Source: Symsagittifera roscoffensis (taxonomy: Eukaryota; Xenacoelomorpha; Acoela; Convolutidae). From it: a stretch of 64,000 nt of DNA. How positions within the stretch are numbered: the first letter of the stretch is position 1; each line of letters starts with the position of its first letter. Both the position numbers and the translations under genes were made by a program. Below the pieces are notes generated by a model, which ran no database searches, was not told the origin of the DNA, and worked only from the letters and a program-made list of their open reading frames with translations. This document shows, in pieces, positions 34,440 through 47,205 of the stretch. Where the stretch lies: assembly GCF_963678635.1 (NCBI RefSeq), contig NC_087069.1:37635329-37699328 (forward strand), written 5' to 3'.

Positions 34440-35060
34440 TACGTCTATGTAGTCACTGTTTCACTACGAAGCCGACTGTGCTTTCTGTGCATTGTAAAAC
34501 GGATTCCGCAACGGCGAAAATCAGATTTTTCAAGGAATCCGCAACTTTGCTAGTTTTTAATCTTCTTTGCTGTTTCGGATTCCAGAAACAAAGACTTATA
34601 ACATTGTACCGCTGCAAAAATAAGCGAATTTGCGGAATCCGCAACTGTAATTCAGGAATCCAGAACAATTTGTGGATTCCACAAACAAATAAGAGGACAT
34701 GTGTAGAGTAATTGAGATGACGCGGAATCCTCAATTGTAAGCGGAATCCACAATTTGTAAGTGAACTTCGCAAACTGTAATTGGAATCCCTATTTTGTTT
34801 GCGGATTTCACTTAAATTTGCGGATTCCACTTACTTCTTGCGGAATCCGCTTACAGTTGCGAAATCCAGAACAACTAGCTATATTTGCTTGTTGCGGAAT
34901 CCGCAACAAAACAAATGTACCGACAAAATCTAAGTTACAGATATTTGTACGCGAAGTCCCCGAAACTTTTGTAAGGGGAACCCACTTACTTTTCATCCAC
35001 TTACAAAAATGTGCGCCTATCCAGTGCACTGTTTGGCCTCGTATTAATGCAACTATAGTT
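34440..35060 (+). repeat. Dispersed repeat rich in GCGGAATCCGC palindromes (copy 1)
   Basis: It contains many GCGGAATCCGC, GGATTCC and GGAATCC words and ends with a unique tail, GTGCGCCTATCCAGTGCAC then GTTTGGCCTCG, at about 35010-35045. The reverse complement of the whole arrangement, tail included, is found at 62150-62890. Long open frames across it (34478-35198) are repeat artefacts. Confidence 0.75.
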
Positions 35061-35090
35061 CAAACTTATTTTTTCCTCACATTTTCTCAG

Positions 35091-35330
35091 CATCAGCGTG
35101 ACACTTACCTGACAATTTTTTTGCATAAAAGTTCCTATGAAAAAAGTGACCGTGATGAAAAAAGTGGCAGTGATTTGGGTTATTTACAAATAGCGTGACA
35201 GTTACCTGACAATTTTTTTTTTGCATAGATGTTCCTATGAAAAAAAGTGGCCGTGATTCGAGGTATTCATAAATAGCGTGACAGTTACATGGCTTTTTTA
35301 CATTTATGTTCCGATGAAAAAAACCAGAGA
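35091..35330. repeat. Three tandem copies of an approximately 90-100-bp unit
   Basis: Units begin CAGCGTGACACTTACCTGAC (35094), AGCGTGACAGTTACCTGAC (about 35193) and AGCGTGACAGTTACATGG (about 35275). Each continues with a T-run, a GCATA-like stretch, TTCCTATGAAAAAA and GTGGCCGTGA. They lie immediately upstream of the GPCR exon. Confidence 0.8.
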
Positions 35331-35584
35331 TATTGAGCAAATATTCGGTCTAAACAACAAATATATAAAAAAAAATTCAGTTTAATTTTCAGTTTTGATC
35401 AGAATTTGAGATTTATCAGCTTTTGAATATAACTAAATAAGACCATATTTTGTCAGAAAGTTTTCCACCTAAAATTTTTTTCTCAGACTATCCGACGGCC
35501 AATAAATTGTTAATTTTAGCAGGTATTCGAACTAAGTAACATATGAACTCTTAAGTTTGATTTAAAAATACTATTTTGGCACAG

Positions 35585-35871
35585 TCTTTTTTAGTTAAGT
35601 TTAGAAAAGACTTTTTATGCTGGTTATACAAAAACATTGTTAGCCTTATTTTCATTCAGATGGTTCTGGCTATTACTGTAATTATCGTAAACTTGTACTG
35701 TTTGGCGAGCTACATATTTGTGGACAAACTGAGAGAGCGGGACTTCTATTTGCTCTTTTTGCAGACTTTGATAGATCTGATATCCATGTCGACCTCACTG
35801 ATGTATACACTCATTGCTTATTTCTGGTGGTACCACGAAGTGTGCTCCAACTCCACATATGATGAGGAGGA
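35585..35871 (+). CDS. Rhodopsin-class GPCR, exon with TM1 and TM2
   Basis: The frame encodes two long hydrophobic helices. TM1 is about IFIQMVLAITVIIVNLYCL, with an Asn at the conserved position 1.50. TM2 is about FYLLFLQTLIDLISMS, with Asp at 2.50. A short basic/acidic loop (VDKLRERD) joins them, and an extracellular segment with Cys (YHEVCSNST) and an acidic run follows. There is no suitable upstream ATG in frame. TTTTGGCACAG ending at 35584 fits a splice acceptor, so an earlier exon with the N-terminus is expected, although an internal ATG at 35660 exists. The end is set by a GTACGT donor at 35872, which gives the phase required by the exon at 58108. A phase-0 alternative donor lies at 35876. 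Ligand cannot be told. Confidence 0.6.
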
Positions 35872-36740
35872 GTACGTATATACAAACTGAATTTATAAAC
35901 ATAAATCATATAAGTGTATGTTTTTTTAAGTTTTCAAAATGTTGCTTCTTGTGGTCTAAGAATATGATAACAACCTGCAGCCAAATCATTCCAGCTTGTC
36001 ATCCTCTACAAACAAATTCTGACCGAGATCAGCTGAATCTTTTTCGAAATAGGAAAAGTGGAGAAACCAAAACTTCGGATGTTATGGAAAGTTTCAGATG
36101 GGGGAGCTTCTTACAAGTTACCCATTTGAGAACCGTTATTCCCCCTCTCAGAGCACACCAAACATCATATTAGACCTAACTCAGTAACATTTTTATGCAA
36201 TTAGATAATTCTTGTTAGAAAAAATTGATGACAACTGGGCTAGTTCATTGTTATTAGGGGTGCACCGATTTTAAGGAAAAAAACTTTTCTTGCCAAGATT
36301 TACCCCGTTCGATTTCTAAATTTTTCTAGTAAAATCAAAAAAATTCAAGCGTTTTTTGCTGAATAGTTTTAACGAATGTGTGCAATTCAAGTTATTGTTC
36401 ATGAATTGTATTAAAAAAGTTTTAATTTTCGCCGAATATTTTTGAAAAAGACGGATTAAAAATACTGTAAAAAGATAAACTAATTATCCATTAATTCACC
36501 AATATTTCGTTTTGTTGGGTACGGTAATGTTCTTGGCTTTATCTATCTGAATGTGATTTTGACAAAGCCAGCAACTTTGATCATGCGATCTTGATAAAGC
36601 TGCGGATAGTAAAAACCTGTCAGCAACAAATGCAGCTTAAGATATAATTTAACGTTAAAAATCGAAGCTGATAAAAATTTTCCACGGTTTTTTCAGCAAA
36701 AACCTTTCATAATGTTTCAAAGAAAAAATTCGCTGTTGTT
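35872..36740. other. Start of the large GPCR intron, no element recognised
   Basis: AT-rich sequence without protein similarity or repeats that I can identify. It precedes the gag of E4, whose 5' LTR is missing. Confidence 0.4.
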
Positions 36741-36759
36741 TCGGCTGATTTCCTTCAGC

Positions 36760-37720
36760 CATCAGGCTATACGAAAAAATCCACTTCGTATCAACCTGAT
36801 CTGGGAGAGAGCGTAGGCAGAACCGCAACTAGAATAGTCAAAATGGTCTGCAATACTAAAAATGACAGTATTTGCAAAGGACAAAATAGAAATCAGCAAC
36901 CTCCTGAGAACAAAACCAGCATTAGTCGAATCAACAGAGCCTATATACGAAATTCAGATCTCGGGTGAAGCAGAAGCCGCAAAAAAGACGAGGTGTACGA
37001 AATCAAGAAAAAAGAGTCAGTTGGAAAAACCGAGTTCAGAAGGCACGAGAGAAGGGCGTACTTAGTAATTCTTTCCCGTGTGATGAAGCGGAAGCCAAAG
37101 TACGGAGCTGTCTGTTTCTCTGCCTAGGTGTGGACGGCCAACGTCAAGAACAACAAAATGACCAAGTCTCGATTTACAAGCTGCAACGAAGAAAGAACTT
37201 ATGACAATCCTAGAAGATAAATTGTCAAAATCCGAATTATCGTCTTCGAGAGGTACAATTTTCTTTACAGGAAACAAAAGAAGAACGAATCGCTTGAACA
37301 ATTCCACGCAGATTTGGTGAAACTCGCCTCACGGGCAGACTATGGTGACAGAGAAGACGAGAGTGGTTCAGAGACATCTTTGCAGCTCACTTGAAGGACG
37401 GCAAAATAGCGGAGGAGCTATTAGCTAAGACACGAAGCCCATAAGATGCATAAGAAAAGGCAACCCGCCGGGAAAAAGGGTTCGAACAGGGCCGAGTTTT
37501 GAAAACAAATCCATTCGGAACAACAACAACAACACTGAAAGTAGAACCAATGAGTTAGATCAATTCTCGAGGTAGAGCTGGACAAATCAACCACCAAAAC
37601 TTGCAAAGAGGACGAAGTGGATTTCGAGGACGACAAAACACCGTACGTCGAACGAATGAAACAAAGCTACAAATGAGGAAGACAATTTGGCCCAAATCAC
37701 TTACAATCATGTCCCACAAG
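36760..37720 (+). pseudogene. E4 gag
   Basis: The frame fragments read EPIYEIQISGEAEAAKKTR, a basic stretch, then SNSFPCDEAEAKVRSCLFLC, equivalent to the E2 Gag core WNSFPWDEADAKVRSYLFLC. Further downstream, in a third frame, are residues like the FHADLxxLASRAD and HLKDGKIAEELLA segments of this Gag type. The expected start at the LTR edge is degraded, because the region before CCATCAGGCTATACG lacks the ATG. No zinc knuckle could be read with confidence. Confidence 0.7.
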
Positions 37721-38269
37721 AGATAAATTTTCCACGAAACGCGCAATAGAAGGACGTTTTTCAAGTTTGTGTATGTCTACAAACTTTATCTATCTACAAG
37801 ATAAAAACTAAGAAAAAGAGGAAAAAACCGAAACAACAAACGAAAAGGAAGAAAATGTCTCAGTAGCGTTAAACAGCTCCACGTCCACGAAGGGCTGGGA
37901 AGAATTCCCACTGAACAATTACTCAGTAATAGTAAAATCTCAGGCTTTCGAAATAAAAAAAATTAAGCAGAAATTACTGAAGATTATCTAAACGGACATA
38001 TTTTGAACTAAAAGCAAGAAGGAGGCCCAATGTCGATTTTGACAAAAAAAACAGTACAAAAACTACGAAATAACGGCAACAATCAACATTCCACCGGAAG
38101 ACGCTGTGCAAAACTAAGCATGTTGAAATGGTGAATTCATCGTTCCAAAGGGAAGACTGATAATTGCAATACAATCCGAGGGATGGAGATATCGGTCATT
38201 GCCGTTCATCCTAGTGGATGACCAGAAAGCAAATGTAATAAGAAAAAATCTATTATCACAAATTGGCAT

Positions 38270-39860
38270 AAAATTGGTAAAAGAAAAAACTAGCAAATCC
38301 CGTTGGTTAAACACGTTAGAGAACAATGCAACTTAATCCTATTGGAGGCAACGCCACCGGGACCTACCAGTTCCAGACGGGATTCTACGGCTTAACAGAT
38401 ATGCCGGCAGATTTCCAGAAGCTAATAGATGTGACAATACTGAACTGCAAGAATATATACCCCTACTCAGACGACAAAAAAAGTGAGAAAGTTATCACTA
38501 GAACTGCATGAGGAAACACTTAAAACAGTCTTACGAAAACTGGACGAAGAAAACATAGCAATCTCACTCGACAAAAGCAAGTTTGCAAAAACAAACATTG
38601 AATGGTTAGGGTGCAATATAAATAATGAGGGCACTAAATCACTCATTTATAAAAGCGAGGCAACCAAAAACTAACCCCAATAAGAACATTCAAGCAACTA
38701 AAGAGTTTCACGGGTTCAATACACCACCTCACTGGGTACATTCCAAGTCTGGCGCAAACTACCGCCGCACTGCGTCGACTCCTAAGAAACACAGACAAAA
38801 AACACTTGATTCGAAAACAACTTAGCCTTCAAAAACATCCTAAAACCAGTATATGATAAAAGCACAGAAAAAAATTTTGAGCGAAAGCTAGAGATCCGCG
38901 TGGTTTGTGACACTTTAACTTCCGGTCTTTGGGCGGTCCTAGAACATTATATCAAAAAAGATCATATGGCGATAGCTTACGCATCCAGTTTCTTATAATC
39001 TCTAGAAAACAAAACTCAGTAAGCGAACTTGAATTACTACGGGTAGTTTTGGGCAATCAAACATTTCAAAAATTACTTGTCGGGAAAAACTTTTTTCGTC
39101 ATCACAAATCACCAAGCTTTACTGAACGATGAAAACTGGATGAAGAAAACATAGCAATCTCACTCGAAAAAAGTTAGCTTGCATGCGAACAAATTGAATG
39201 GTTAGGATAAAACAAAAATAGAGAGTCCGCTAAACTACTAATTTAGAAAACCTAGGCCAGCGAAAAACTAACCCCAACAAGAATACTCAAGCAACTAAAG
39301 AGTTTCATAGGTGCATTAGCCCAACACACCCGGTAAATTCCACATGTGGTGCAAACTGCCCCCGCGCTACCAACTCCTAAGAAACACAATCAAAAACAAA
39401 ACACTTGATTGGAAACCAATTAAGCATTCAATAATACCCTAAAACTAGTATCAGAATTAACACAGAATCAACTTCTTGACCAAAACTAAGAGATCGGCGT
39501 GGTTTATGACGCTTCACTTTCCGGTCTGGGGGCGGCCCTAGATCAACATACAAAAAAAAGATTGGATCGCCAATCTTACGCATCAAATTCTTAAGTTTTT
39601 TTCTAGAAAAAGGTACTAATTAAACGAGCTTGAAATACTACTGGTAGTTTGGACTTTCAAACATTTCGAATATTACTTGCCAGTAAAAATTTTCACCATC
39701 ATCATAGACCAACAAGCTCTAATCAAAGCAATAAGCCAAAGCAAAAGCTCTGAAACCAGTCAGAGCCAACAAGATGGATCGAACGATTAATCCCCTTTAA
39801 TTTTGACAAAAAAATATTTGGCGGGAAACAAAATGCAATTATTAGACTATATGTCAAGAA
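38270..39860 (+). pseudogene. E4 RT-RNase H, copy 1
   Basis: It reads GGNATGTYQFQTGFYGLTDM, then YPYSDDKKS at the place of the catalytic FLDDILIV, then NIEWLGCNINNEG of the RT thumb, and RVVCDTLTSGLWAVLEH for RNase H (CDAS... in E5). The part at 38534-39127 is repeated immediately at 39130-39760 with independent changes, so RNase H sequence is present twice in a row. It is non-functional. Confidence 0.75.
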
Positions 39861-41044
39861 ATCCAGTTGGATTGAAAAATTTCCAAGCGCTTATGATGAG
39901 GGTTTTGTAGTGGCGTCATTTAACTCATTCATAAAATATCTTGAGAAGATTGACAACATCATACTAAACAATCTAGGTAATAAGAATAGGGCACCATATC
40001 GGCTGATCAAAAAGCGCGCCAAAAATTGAAAAATGTGAACAACTCGAACAAAACCTCGAGTACACTTCAAACCTTCTGCATATTCGGAAAGCGGTCTACT
40101 AAAACATTCGAAAGAATCCGATCAGTTTGTTAAGAAACCACTCAAAATCCAGTTGAAAAGCAACCCAAAAATTAGACAACAATATTCGTCAATCTGATCC
40201 AAAAATTGACACAACAAAATAAAATGAGGAGACGACTTTAAAAAAACTTTCAAGGGTGGTTTTTTCTCGGAGGATCGTATCCCTAAACGCGGCCGAAATT
40301 ACAACAAGGACAACAAATGGCAAAGCGAATCGGACCGCGAGGAAAGTATATCAGATCAACCTTGGAAGAAAAACAACAACAACAACCTATGAAAGTTCGA
40401 CATCATTCGGTACTCGAGTATCAAAAAGACCCTTACAGATTGAAGTTAAGGACGCGAGGGAATTTAAAGTCTATTCATCTAAAAAGAAGACCTTATTCCC
40501 GAAAAATATCTTAAACATGACATCAATGTAACTGAAAAACAGACAAAAGATGGAAAAACAAATCAACAGCCTTGACTCACAAACAGAAAAGCCAATATCC
40601 ACGATAGCAAGGCAAGCAGAGTCCCACACTCTTAAACCGAACTATCCATAACAAAACATGAAACTTACAAGTACTGAGCGAGCCGCGTAGATCCTACACA
40701 ATACAGCCAGGAGGAGCCATATACAACATAGAACCATCGGCGATAACATCCAAAAAAACACAACAGCAAACAAAACTTGAAGCCAGCCATGAGATGATCA
40801 CGGAAGGACTAGTAACGACGCTGGATTGGTAAAACAACACAAAAATGGAAGAGGACACGCCATTGTTCAGAAGAAAACTAAAAGAAATCCTAGGAATTCA
40901 ATTGACCGCCGCCGCCACGAAAAGAGACAAAAACATGCGCCCTCTACTCAACTAACATCGTCAAGAAACGGGATTGGAACGCAATGAAATTATCCGATGG
41001 ACAATACTGGACAATAATTCGAAGTAAGAAAAACTCTGAAGATA

Positions 41045-42450
41045 TAACTGAAGATTATCTAAACGAACGAACAGTTGAACTAAAAACAAAGACGGAAGCA
41101 CAATTTGCCATTGCAGAATCGGGAAGCCCAATGTCGTTTTTGAACAAAAAATAGTGCAAAGACTTCGAAATAGCCGCAAATCAACAATATTGAAAAAAAA
41201 TCTCACCGCAAGAGGCGGTGCAAAATTTGAAATGGTCAATTCTTTATTCCAAAGGGAAGAATGACGATAGAATCCGGGGGATGGAGAATACAGTCAGCAC
41301 CGTTCATCCTTTGGATGACCAAAAAGCAAATGTAATAGGAAGAAATCTATCACCAAAAATTGGCATAAAGTTGGTACAAGAAAAAAACTCGCACATGCTG
41401 TTGGATAAACAAACCGGAGAAAAATGCAACTTTGGTCCTTTTGGAGGCAACGCATCAGTTTCAGACGGGATTCTACGTCCTTACAGATATGCCGGCAGAA
41501 TTCCAGGAACTAATAGATCTGACATTAAGTAGCTGCAAAAACACAATAGCCTAATAAGTCGACATTGTAATAGTGACCAAAGGATCATTAGAACAACTTG
41601 AAGAAACACTAAAAACCGTTTTACAAAATAGGACGAAGAAAACATAGCAACCTCACTCGACAAAAGATAGTTTGCTTGCAAAAAAAATGAACGGTTAGGA
41701 TAAAACAAAAATAGATAGGTCACTAAATCACAAATTTAGAAAACCGAGGCAAGCGAAAAACTAACCCCAACAAGAATATTCAAGCAAATAAAGAGTTTCA
41801 TGGGTGCATTAGCCCAACACACCCGGTACATTCCACATGTGCTGCAAACTGCCCCCGCACTGCCAACTAAAACACTTGATTGGAAATCAATTAAGCATAC
41901 AAAAATAAAACACTTGATTGGAAACCAATTAAGCATTCATAATACCCTAAAACTAGCATCAGAAATATCACAAAATAAATTTCTCGACCAAAACTAAGAG
42001 ATCCGCATGGCTTGTGACGCTTCATTTTCCGTTGTAGGGGCGGCCCTAGATCAACATACCAAAAAAAGATTGGATGGCAAATCTTACGAATCGAATTTCT
42101 TATTTTTTTTTTTGAAAAAGGTACTTATTAAATGAGCTTGAATTACTACGGGGAGTTTGGACAACCAAACATTTCGAATATTACTTGCCGGTAAAAATTT
42201 TCACCATCATCGAAGACCACCAAGCTCTAATCAAAGAAATCAAATAGAAGCGAAAGATCAGAAACCAGTCAGAGTAGGCCAACAAGATGGATTGACCAAT
42301 TAATCCCCTTTAATTTTGACAAAAATATTTGGCGGGAAACAAAATGCATTTATTAGACTACCTGTTGCGAAACTCGGTTGGACTAGAAAAACTCTAAGAG
42401 CCTATGATTTTGGCTTTGTTTTGAAGTCATTTAAATCATTCAGTAACAAT
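41045..42450 (+). pseudogene. E4 protease flap, RT and RNase H, copy 2
   Basis: Copy 2 starts with sequence equal to 37965 onward (GAAGATTATCTAAACG) and includes the protease C-terminal residues NVIGRNLSPKIGIKLVQEK and RT palm pieces in shifted frames (FGGNASVSDGI, RYAGRI). It then has the thumb and RNase H without the extra 596-bp duplication. Divergence between the copies is considerable, so the duplication is old. Confidence 0.7.
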
Positions 42451-43569
42451 CTTGAGATAATGAAAACATCATTTTAAACAATCTAGCTAATCAGAATCGA
42501 GCACCGTATCAGCTGATCAAAAAGCGCTCAAAAAACAAGTCAAACAAAAAATCAAAAACATTTCAAACATTCCGCATATTCAGAAAGCGGTCAACAAAAC
42601 CAGATAGAAACTGATCAGTTTTTAAAAAAATACTCAAAATCCAGTTGAATAGCAACCCATAAAATCAGGCCACAAGAATTGCCAATCTGATCCAAAGATC
42701 AATGAGGAGACGAAATGCCTATAAAGACTTCAGAGGTGGTTTTCTCCAGGCAGATCAAATCACTAACCGCGGCAGAAGCGACTACAAGGACAACAAACGG
42801 CAAAGCCAATCGGACCTCAAGGAAAGCCTATCAGATCCGCGGTGGCATCGGATAAAAACAACAACAACCTACGAAACTTGGATGGACAACATCTAAAACT
42901 AGAGTATCAAAAACACTCTCACCGACGAAGGTTTAGGACGCGAGGGAACTAATAAATTGTTCATGTAGAAAAAAGTCATTTTTCCCGAAAACTGTCTTCA
43001 ATGAAGACAAAAATGTAACGGAAAAACAGACTAGAACCAACAAGAGGGAAAAACAAATCAAAAGCGTTGCTTCACAAACGGAAAAACCAACCTACACGAT
43101 AACAGTGCAAAGAGAGACCCGCAATGTCAATATGGAAACAATCACTCTTACCGAACTATCCAAAGAAGTACATGAAATTTAACAGTACTGCGTGAGCCGC
43201 GTGGATCCAACTCAATACAGCCAGAAGGAGCCGTACCCAACATAGAACCACCGACAATGTCATCCAACATTAGACAAGAGCATATAAAATTGAAAGCCAG
43301 TCATGAAATGATCACAGAAGGACTAGTCGCGACGCTGGATTAGGGATTCAACACAGAAATGGAACAGGACACGCCCTTGTTCAGAGGAAAACTAAAAAAA
43401 GTCCTAGGAATTGAATTCCCCGCCAGCGCCATGAGGAGAGACAGAAATATGCGCTCTCTGCTCAACTTCACCAAGAAACGGGATTGGGACGCGATGAAAT
43501 TATCCGATGGACACTTCTGGTACAACATTTCAAACAGACTGCAAGTTCGAGAGGACTACCCCTGATTGA

Positions 43570-44290
43570 CGAACGAATAGTCATACCAACATAAATCAAA
43601 CAAACATTTCTCGAAAGCATACACCTGACACCTCCCGGTTCGGCGGCCATGTTAGATCTATGTCAATAAGTTTGGTTCCGCGGCATCCACCGCTCAAAAG
43701 AGCAGATGGCACAGAGCTGCCGCCAATATACCGAGCAAGCCAAAAATTCTAAGACCAGGAAAAGGAAAACATTATTCGTTCCAAATAGAACCCGTAGTCG
43801 AACCCAATGAGGAAGTCCGATTAGACCATGCAGGACCCCTCCCATGATAACTTAATAAGGACGCGTATATCTTTGAGGCAATAGATAATTGGTCAGAATT
43901 CCCAACGGCTGAGTTAGCTACAAACACAACGGCTATACATAGCTATAAATTTCTTGCAAACTTACATTTCAAATAACGGAGTGCCAAAAGAATTAGGATG
44001 CGACCAAACACAAACATTCCAACTCAAAAATTTTTCAACTTTTTCGTAACACGAATAACATTAAATTATTTTTGCACCCGTCGATCACTATATATCAATA
44101 GGAGCAGTGAAAAGAGTGACACAGGAAGTAAAACGCAGGCTAAGTGTAATGAGATTAGACAAAAACAACAACCTGTTCAAATTGGGTTAGGATTTAGCCG
44201 AAATTATAAAAACACATCGGATCACTCCGCACGGAGTAAAAAAATCTCCGTTTGAAGCACACACGGGCAGAAAACCCATCATCACATCCA
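43570..44290 (+). pseudogene. E4 integrase
   Basis: Remnants of the zinc domain (ESIHLTPPGSAAMLDLC) are followed by a core with VRLDHAGPL-like residues after a frame correction near 43820. The second Asp lies in GCDQTQTFQ near 44000. At the third catalytic position GAVKRVTQ shows Lys where E5 has Glu (GLVERTIQ). The loss of Glu and several shifts make it inactive. The last part resembles the end of the E5 integrase (SPFEAHTGRKP). Confidence 0.7.
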
Positions 44291-44989
44291 AATATCACAA
44301 CCCATCATCACACGGAAAATTCTTGACATATACACTACATACAGCACTGGTTCAAACATTAGGTAAGCAACCGAGATTATTAAGGAACAGTGGAGTCGCT
44401 TTTGTCCCTAAACCTATAATATATGGGCCATGCAGGCCTTCAAGGCTAAGTGCCTTTGTCGAGTGCAAATCCGCGCAGAGATCCGGACCTTGCTTGCGTT
44501 TCTCAGACATTGACCGCTAAACCGACCGGAAAGAGGAACGGAGGAAGACCTCAATAAAGAGCATCCGCACAGGAAATCAAAATTTCAGGCCGAAACAAAA
44601 CCAAACAAGGAACGCAATCGAAGACAAACAGGCGAAAAATCAAGAAAAACAATTCAACACCGAATCCCTAACGGACACCACGCCATTAAAATAAAACCAA
44701 ATTTCAAAAATTTGATAGAAGAGATGGGTTTCAACGATAAGTCATCTAAGTACCAGGCGTGTGCTAAATTTAATGAGGCAATAAAGCAGAAACCGAAAGA
44801 AAAGTCTTCAGAAGTAATCGACTCAGTATTCCCCATCAACAGCCCAGACAGCACATTCCAAACCGGAAACGAGATATTATTGATACACGAAAAAAATAAG
44901 TATTAGAAGAATGAAGTATCAAAAGAAGAACACGAAAAACATCAAGAGGAAGACAACGAAGTTAAAACAAAACCATCAGAAAAATAGAA

Positions 44990-45202
44990 GACGCAGAGAA
45001 AAGTCCCAAAAGGACTATATAAACTTCAGTCCCACCGGTTGAACTTGTACCAAATAACATAACTAAGTGTCTGAGCTAAAAGCTTAGAAGTTAAATAGAC
45101 GATTTATAGATCAGTTGTTTTGCTTATGTCCAATTGCGGATTCTCGTTTACCAATCCGTGCAGATTCGGTGTTTGGAACTTCTCATACATCAAGGTATGA
45201 CA
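44990..45202 (+). repeat. E4 3' LTR
   Basis: It is the reverse-complement relative of the E2 LTRs: GAGCTAAAAGCTTAG, CCGTGCAGATTCGGTG and the terminal TCTCATACATCAAGGTATGACA region all correspond. A TATATAA lies at 45014-45020. The left edge is approximate, since no 5' partner exists. Confidence 0.65.
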
Positions 45203-46911
45203 ACTACCAGGAATGTTAAATACAGGATATAATTGACACTCATTGAAAAAAAAAATTTTGAAGGGCGCATACTTGTTTGAACTGATACGATCTAAAAATG
45301 AAGAATACTTCTGATTTGTGGACTAAAAAAAGGCAGCTCTCTAAAAAAACTAACTAAAATGCTTACTTTGTTTATTTTTCTTGGTGTGCCTCAAATTCAA
45401 CGGATGTTGCGAACACAAATCAAATTTTTTAATGTTCTTTTTTAAACGGGAACACTTTTTTCATAAATACAGTGGCAGTATCATTTAAATGGCAGAAATT
45501 GAAAACTCTTCAATATCTCAATGGTTCTGGTTTTAAGAAAAACAATACTGTCATCATTTGGGCTGCTTTTTTATGTTTTTGAAAAAATTAAGCAAGTTAT
45601 GCATAATTTCTACTTCGAGCATCTTTCATGGCTTGAAACAGGAGCTGGACACCAAATATGTATCATGAGCACCCAATTGCATGTCCGTTTCTCATTTCCA
45701 GACTTTGAAGAAGGACATTAGTTTTTTTTTCCATGTGGTGGGTCGGTTGAACTCAACTTTTAAGAAAAAGCGACAAAACGAGTCCAGTTTCGGAACCAAA
45801 AAAAGCTTAGCCACAAAAAAGACTAGTTAAAGTAGAAATCAACCGCATTCAAAGTTCCATTTTTTTCTTAAAATGGGATGATTGAGCCCAGTTTTATACA
45901 AAATAACGTTTTGTACCAAATAACGGCTCCTTTTTTAGGGAAACAATAAAACAGATAGAGTACATACATTTTATATCACCAGAACAGGAGTTCAAGAGCC
46001 ATTAATTCTTGAAGTTTTACTCTAGGAGCTTAAAGGGTGCATTATTTGCCAATAGATTTCATAAACTTTGCAAAATAATACTTTTCGCACAAGCTGTCAA
46101 CAGTTAATTTTTTTTCTCTGAAAAATATCTAATGAGTTGTTGCCAGACGAATTCTTCATCAGTTCATGTTTCAAAATTACTATTTGTCCAAATTTTTTTT
46201 AAATGAAACTTTTAACAATTTGAGTCCAATTTCGTAAAAACAATTTAATTAGAAAAGGTATTTGAAAGAGAAGTTAGCCATCAGCAGGTCATGATTTGCA
46301 ATGAGTTCTTTGTTTTCAGGATTTGGAACCTCGTGTTATGTATCAGATTCTTAATTTCGATGTCCTTCTCAGAAAAAAATTGTCTTCTAAACCCGGCTTG
46401 ACCTCCATGCCCGAAAAAAGCTTATTACACAAAACAATACAAAAAAAAGCTTAGCAAACAACTTTGCAATCGCAGTCTAAGGAAAAAAGTTTGAAAGTTC
46501 CAATTTTAAAACATTGAAATGGTATGGTATGAATCTTTTTTTTGGCTACAAAAAGTCCAATTTTTCAATTCCAAAACTTAGCGAAGTTTTTTGCTTTCAA
46601 TTTCAGAAACAAAAAATGCATGCAAGGAAGGTTCTAATTTAACTAGAACGCAATGCGCATCCGTTTTTTCACACTCACACCAACAAAAAAAAATCTTTCA
46701 GAAAAATTTGTGCAAAATCAAAATTCTCTTTTTTTATGTAAATGTGGTATAAATTTTAATCTGCCTGAACATAAGGCAAAAAAAAACCACTGAAAAAATT
46801 TGCAAAAAAAAACAAATTTTGAAATTTAATTTGTTTTTTTTTGGTTGCCACTTGACCAGAGGGTTTTTTGGAAAATTTCTCGAATTTCCGTTTTCGAAAA
46901 AAATTGAGGGC
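45203..46911. other. GPCR intron sequence between E4 and E5
   Basis: AT-rich DNA with homopolymer runs. Short open frames here (45521-45721, 46982-46734) show no recognisable domain. The last five bases (AGGGC, 46907-46911) are the target site duplicated by E5. Confidence 0.5.
46907..46911. repeat. E5 target site duplication, left copy
   Basis: AGGGC directly precedes the 5' LTR and recurs at 54051-54055 right after the 3' LTR. A 5-bp duplication is usual for Ty3/gypsy integrase. Confidence 0.9.
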
Positions 46912-47205
46912 TGTGGTAGTGCAGCCATCTGTAGTACACAACCTTGAGGACAGTCGATAACTACTGCATCTGCAGTAACCATATGTGCTAACTATTTATT
47001 ATGTTATTATTATGTAAGTGGTCAAGGTCATGCGTTGTTGTTCAACACTAAAGTTTGAGTTGTTTAGTGTGTTCATATCTCATGCTGAAAAGCAGTAACA
47101 AACTATCAGTTATTAACTAAGAACAGAACAAAACTAACAACAGTAAATTTACATTATCCATCTTACTCTTCTTCTTAACACGCTCCGCAGATTAGGGATA
47201 TCACA
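46912..47205 (+). repeat. E5 5' LTR
   Basis: 294 bp, starting TGTGGTAGTG and ending GATATCACA, with the TG...CA ends of LTRs. A pyrimidine-rich stretch (about 47155-47177) lies near its 3' end. It should carry the promoter. No clear TATA box was identified. Confidence 0.95.

Larger units (their letters stand above)
36740..45202 (+). mobile_element. E4: heavily decayed Ty3/gypsy element with internal tandem duplications
   Basis: On the + strand it has gag (36862-37700), protease-flap/RT (37965-38700), RNase H (to about 39850), linker (40200-40950), a second copy of protease-RT-RNase H-linker (41045-43550), integrase (43570-44280), a poorly coding 3' region and a 3' LTR ending GTATGACA at 45202. 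LTR and protein place it in the E2 family. The 5' LTR is not detectable. About 3 kb (37965-41040) is duplicated in tandem, and inside copy 1 a 596-bp piece is duplicated again. Stops and frameshifts are abundant throughout. Confidence 0.8.

Noticed and set aside
34478-35198. Open frames with repeated CGIRN/LRIP residues on both strands
   Set aside because: They are translations of the GCGGAATCCGC repeats, without conserved domain structure.
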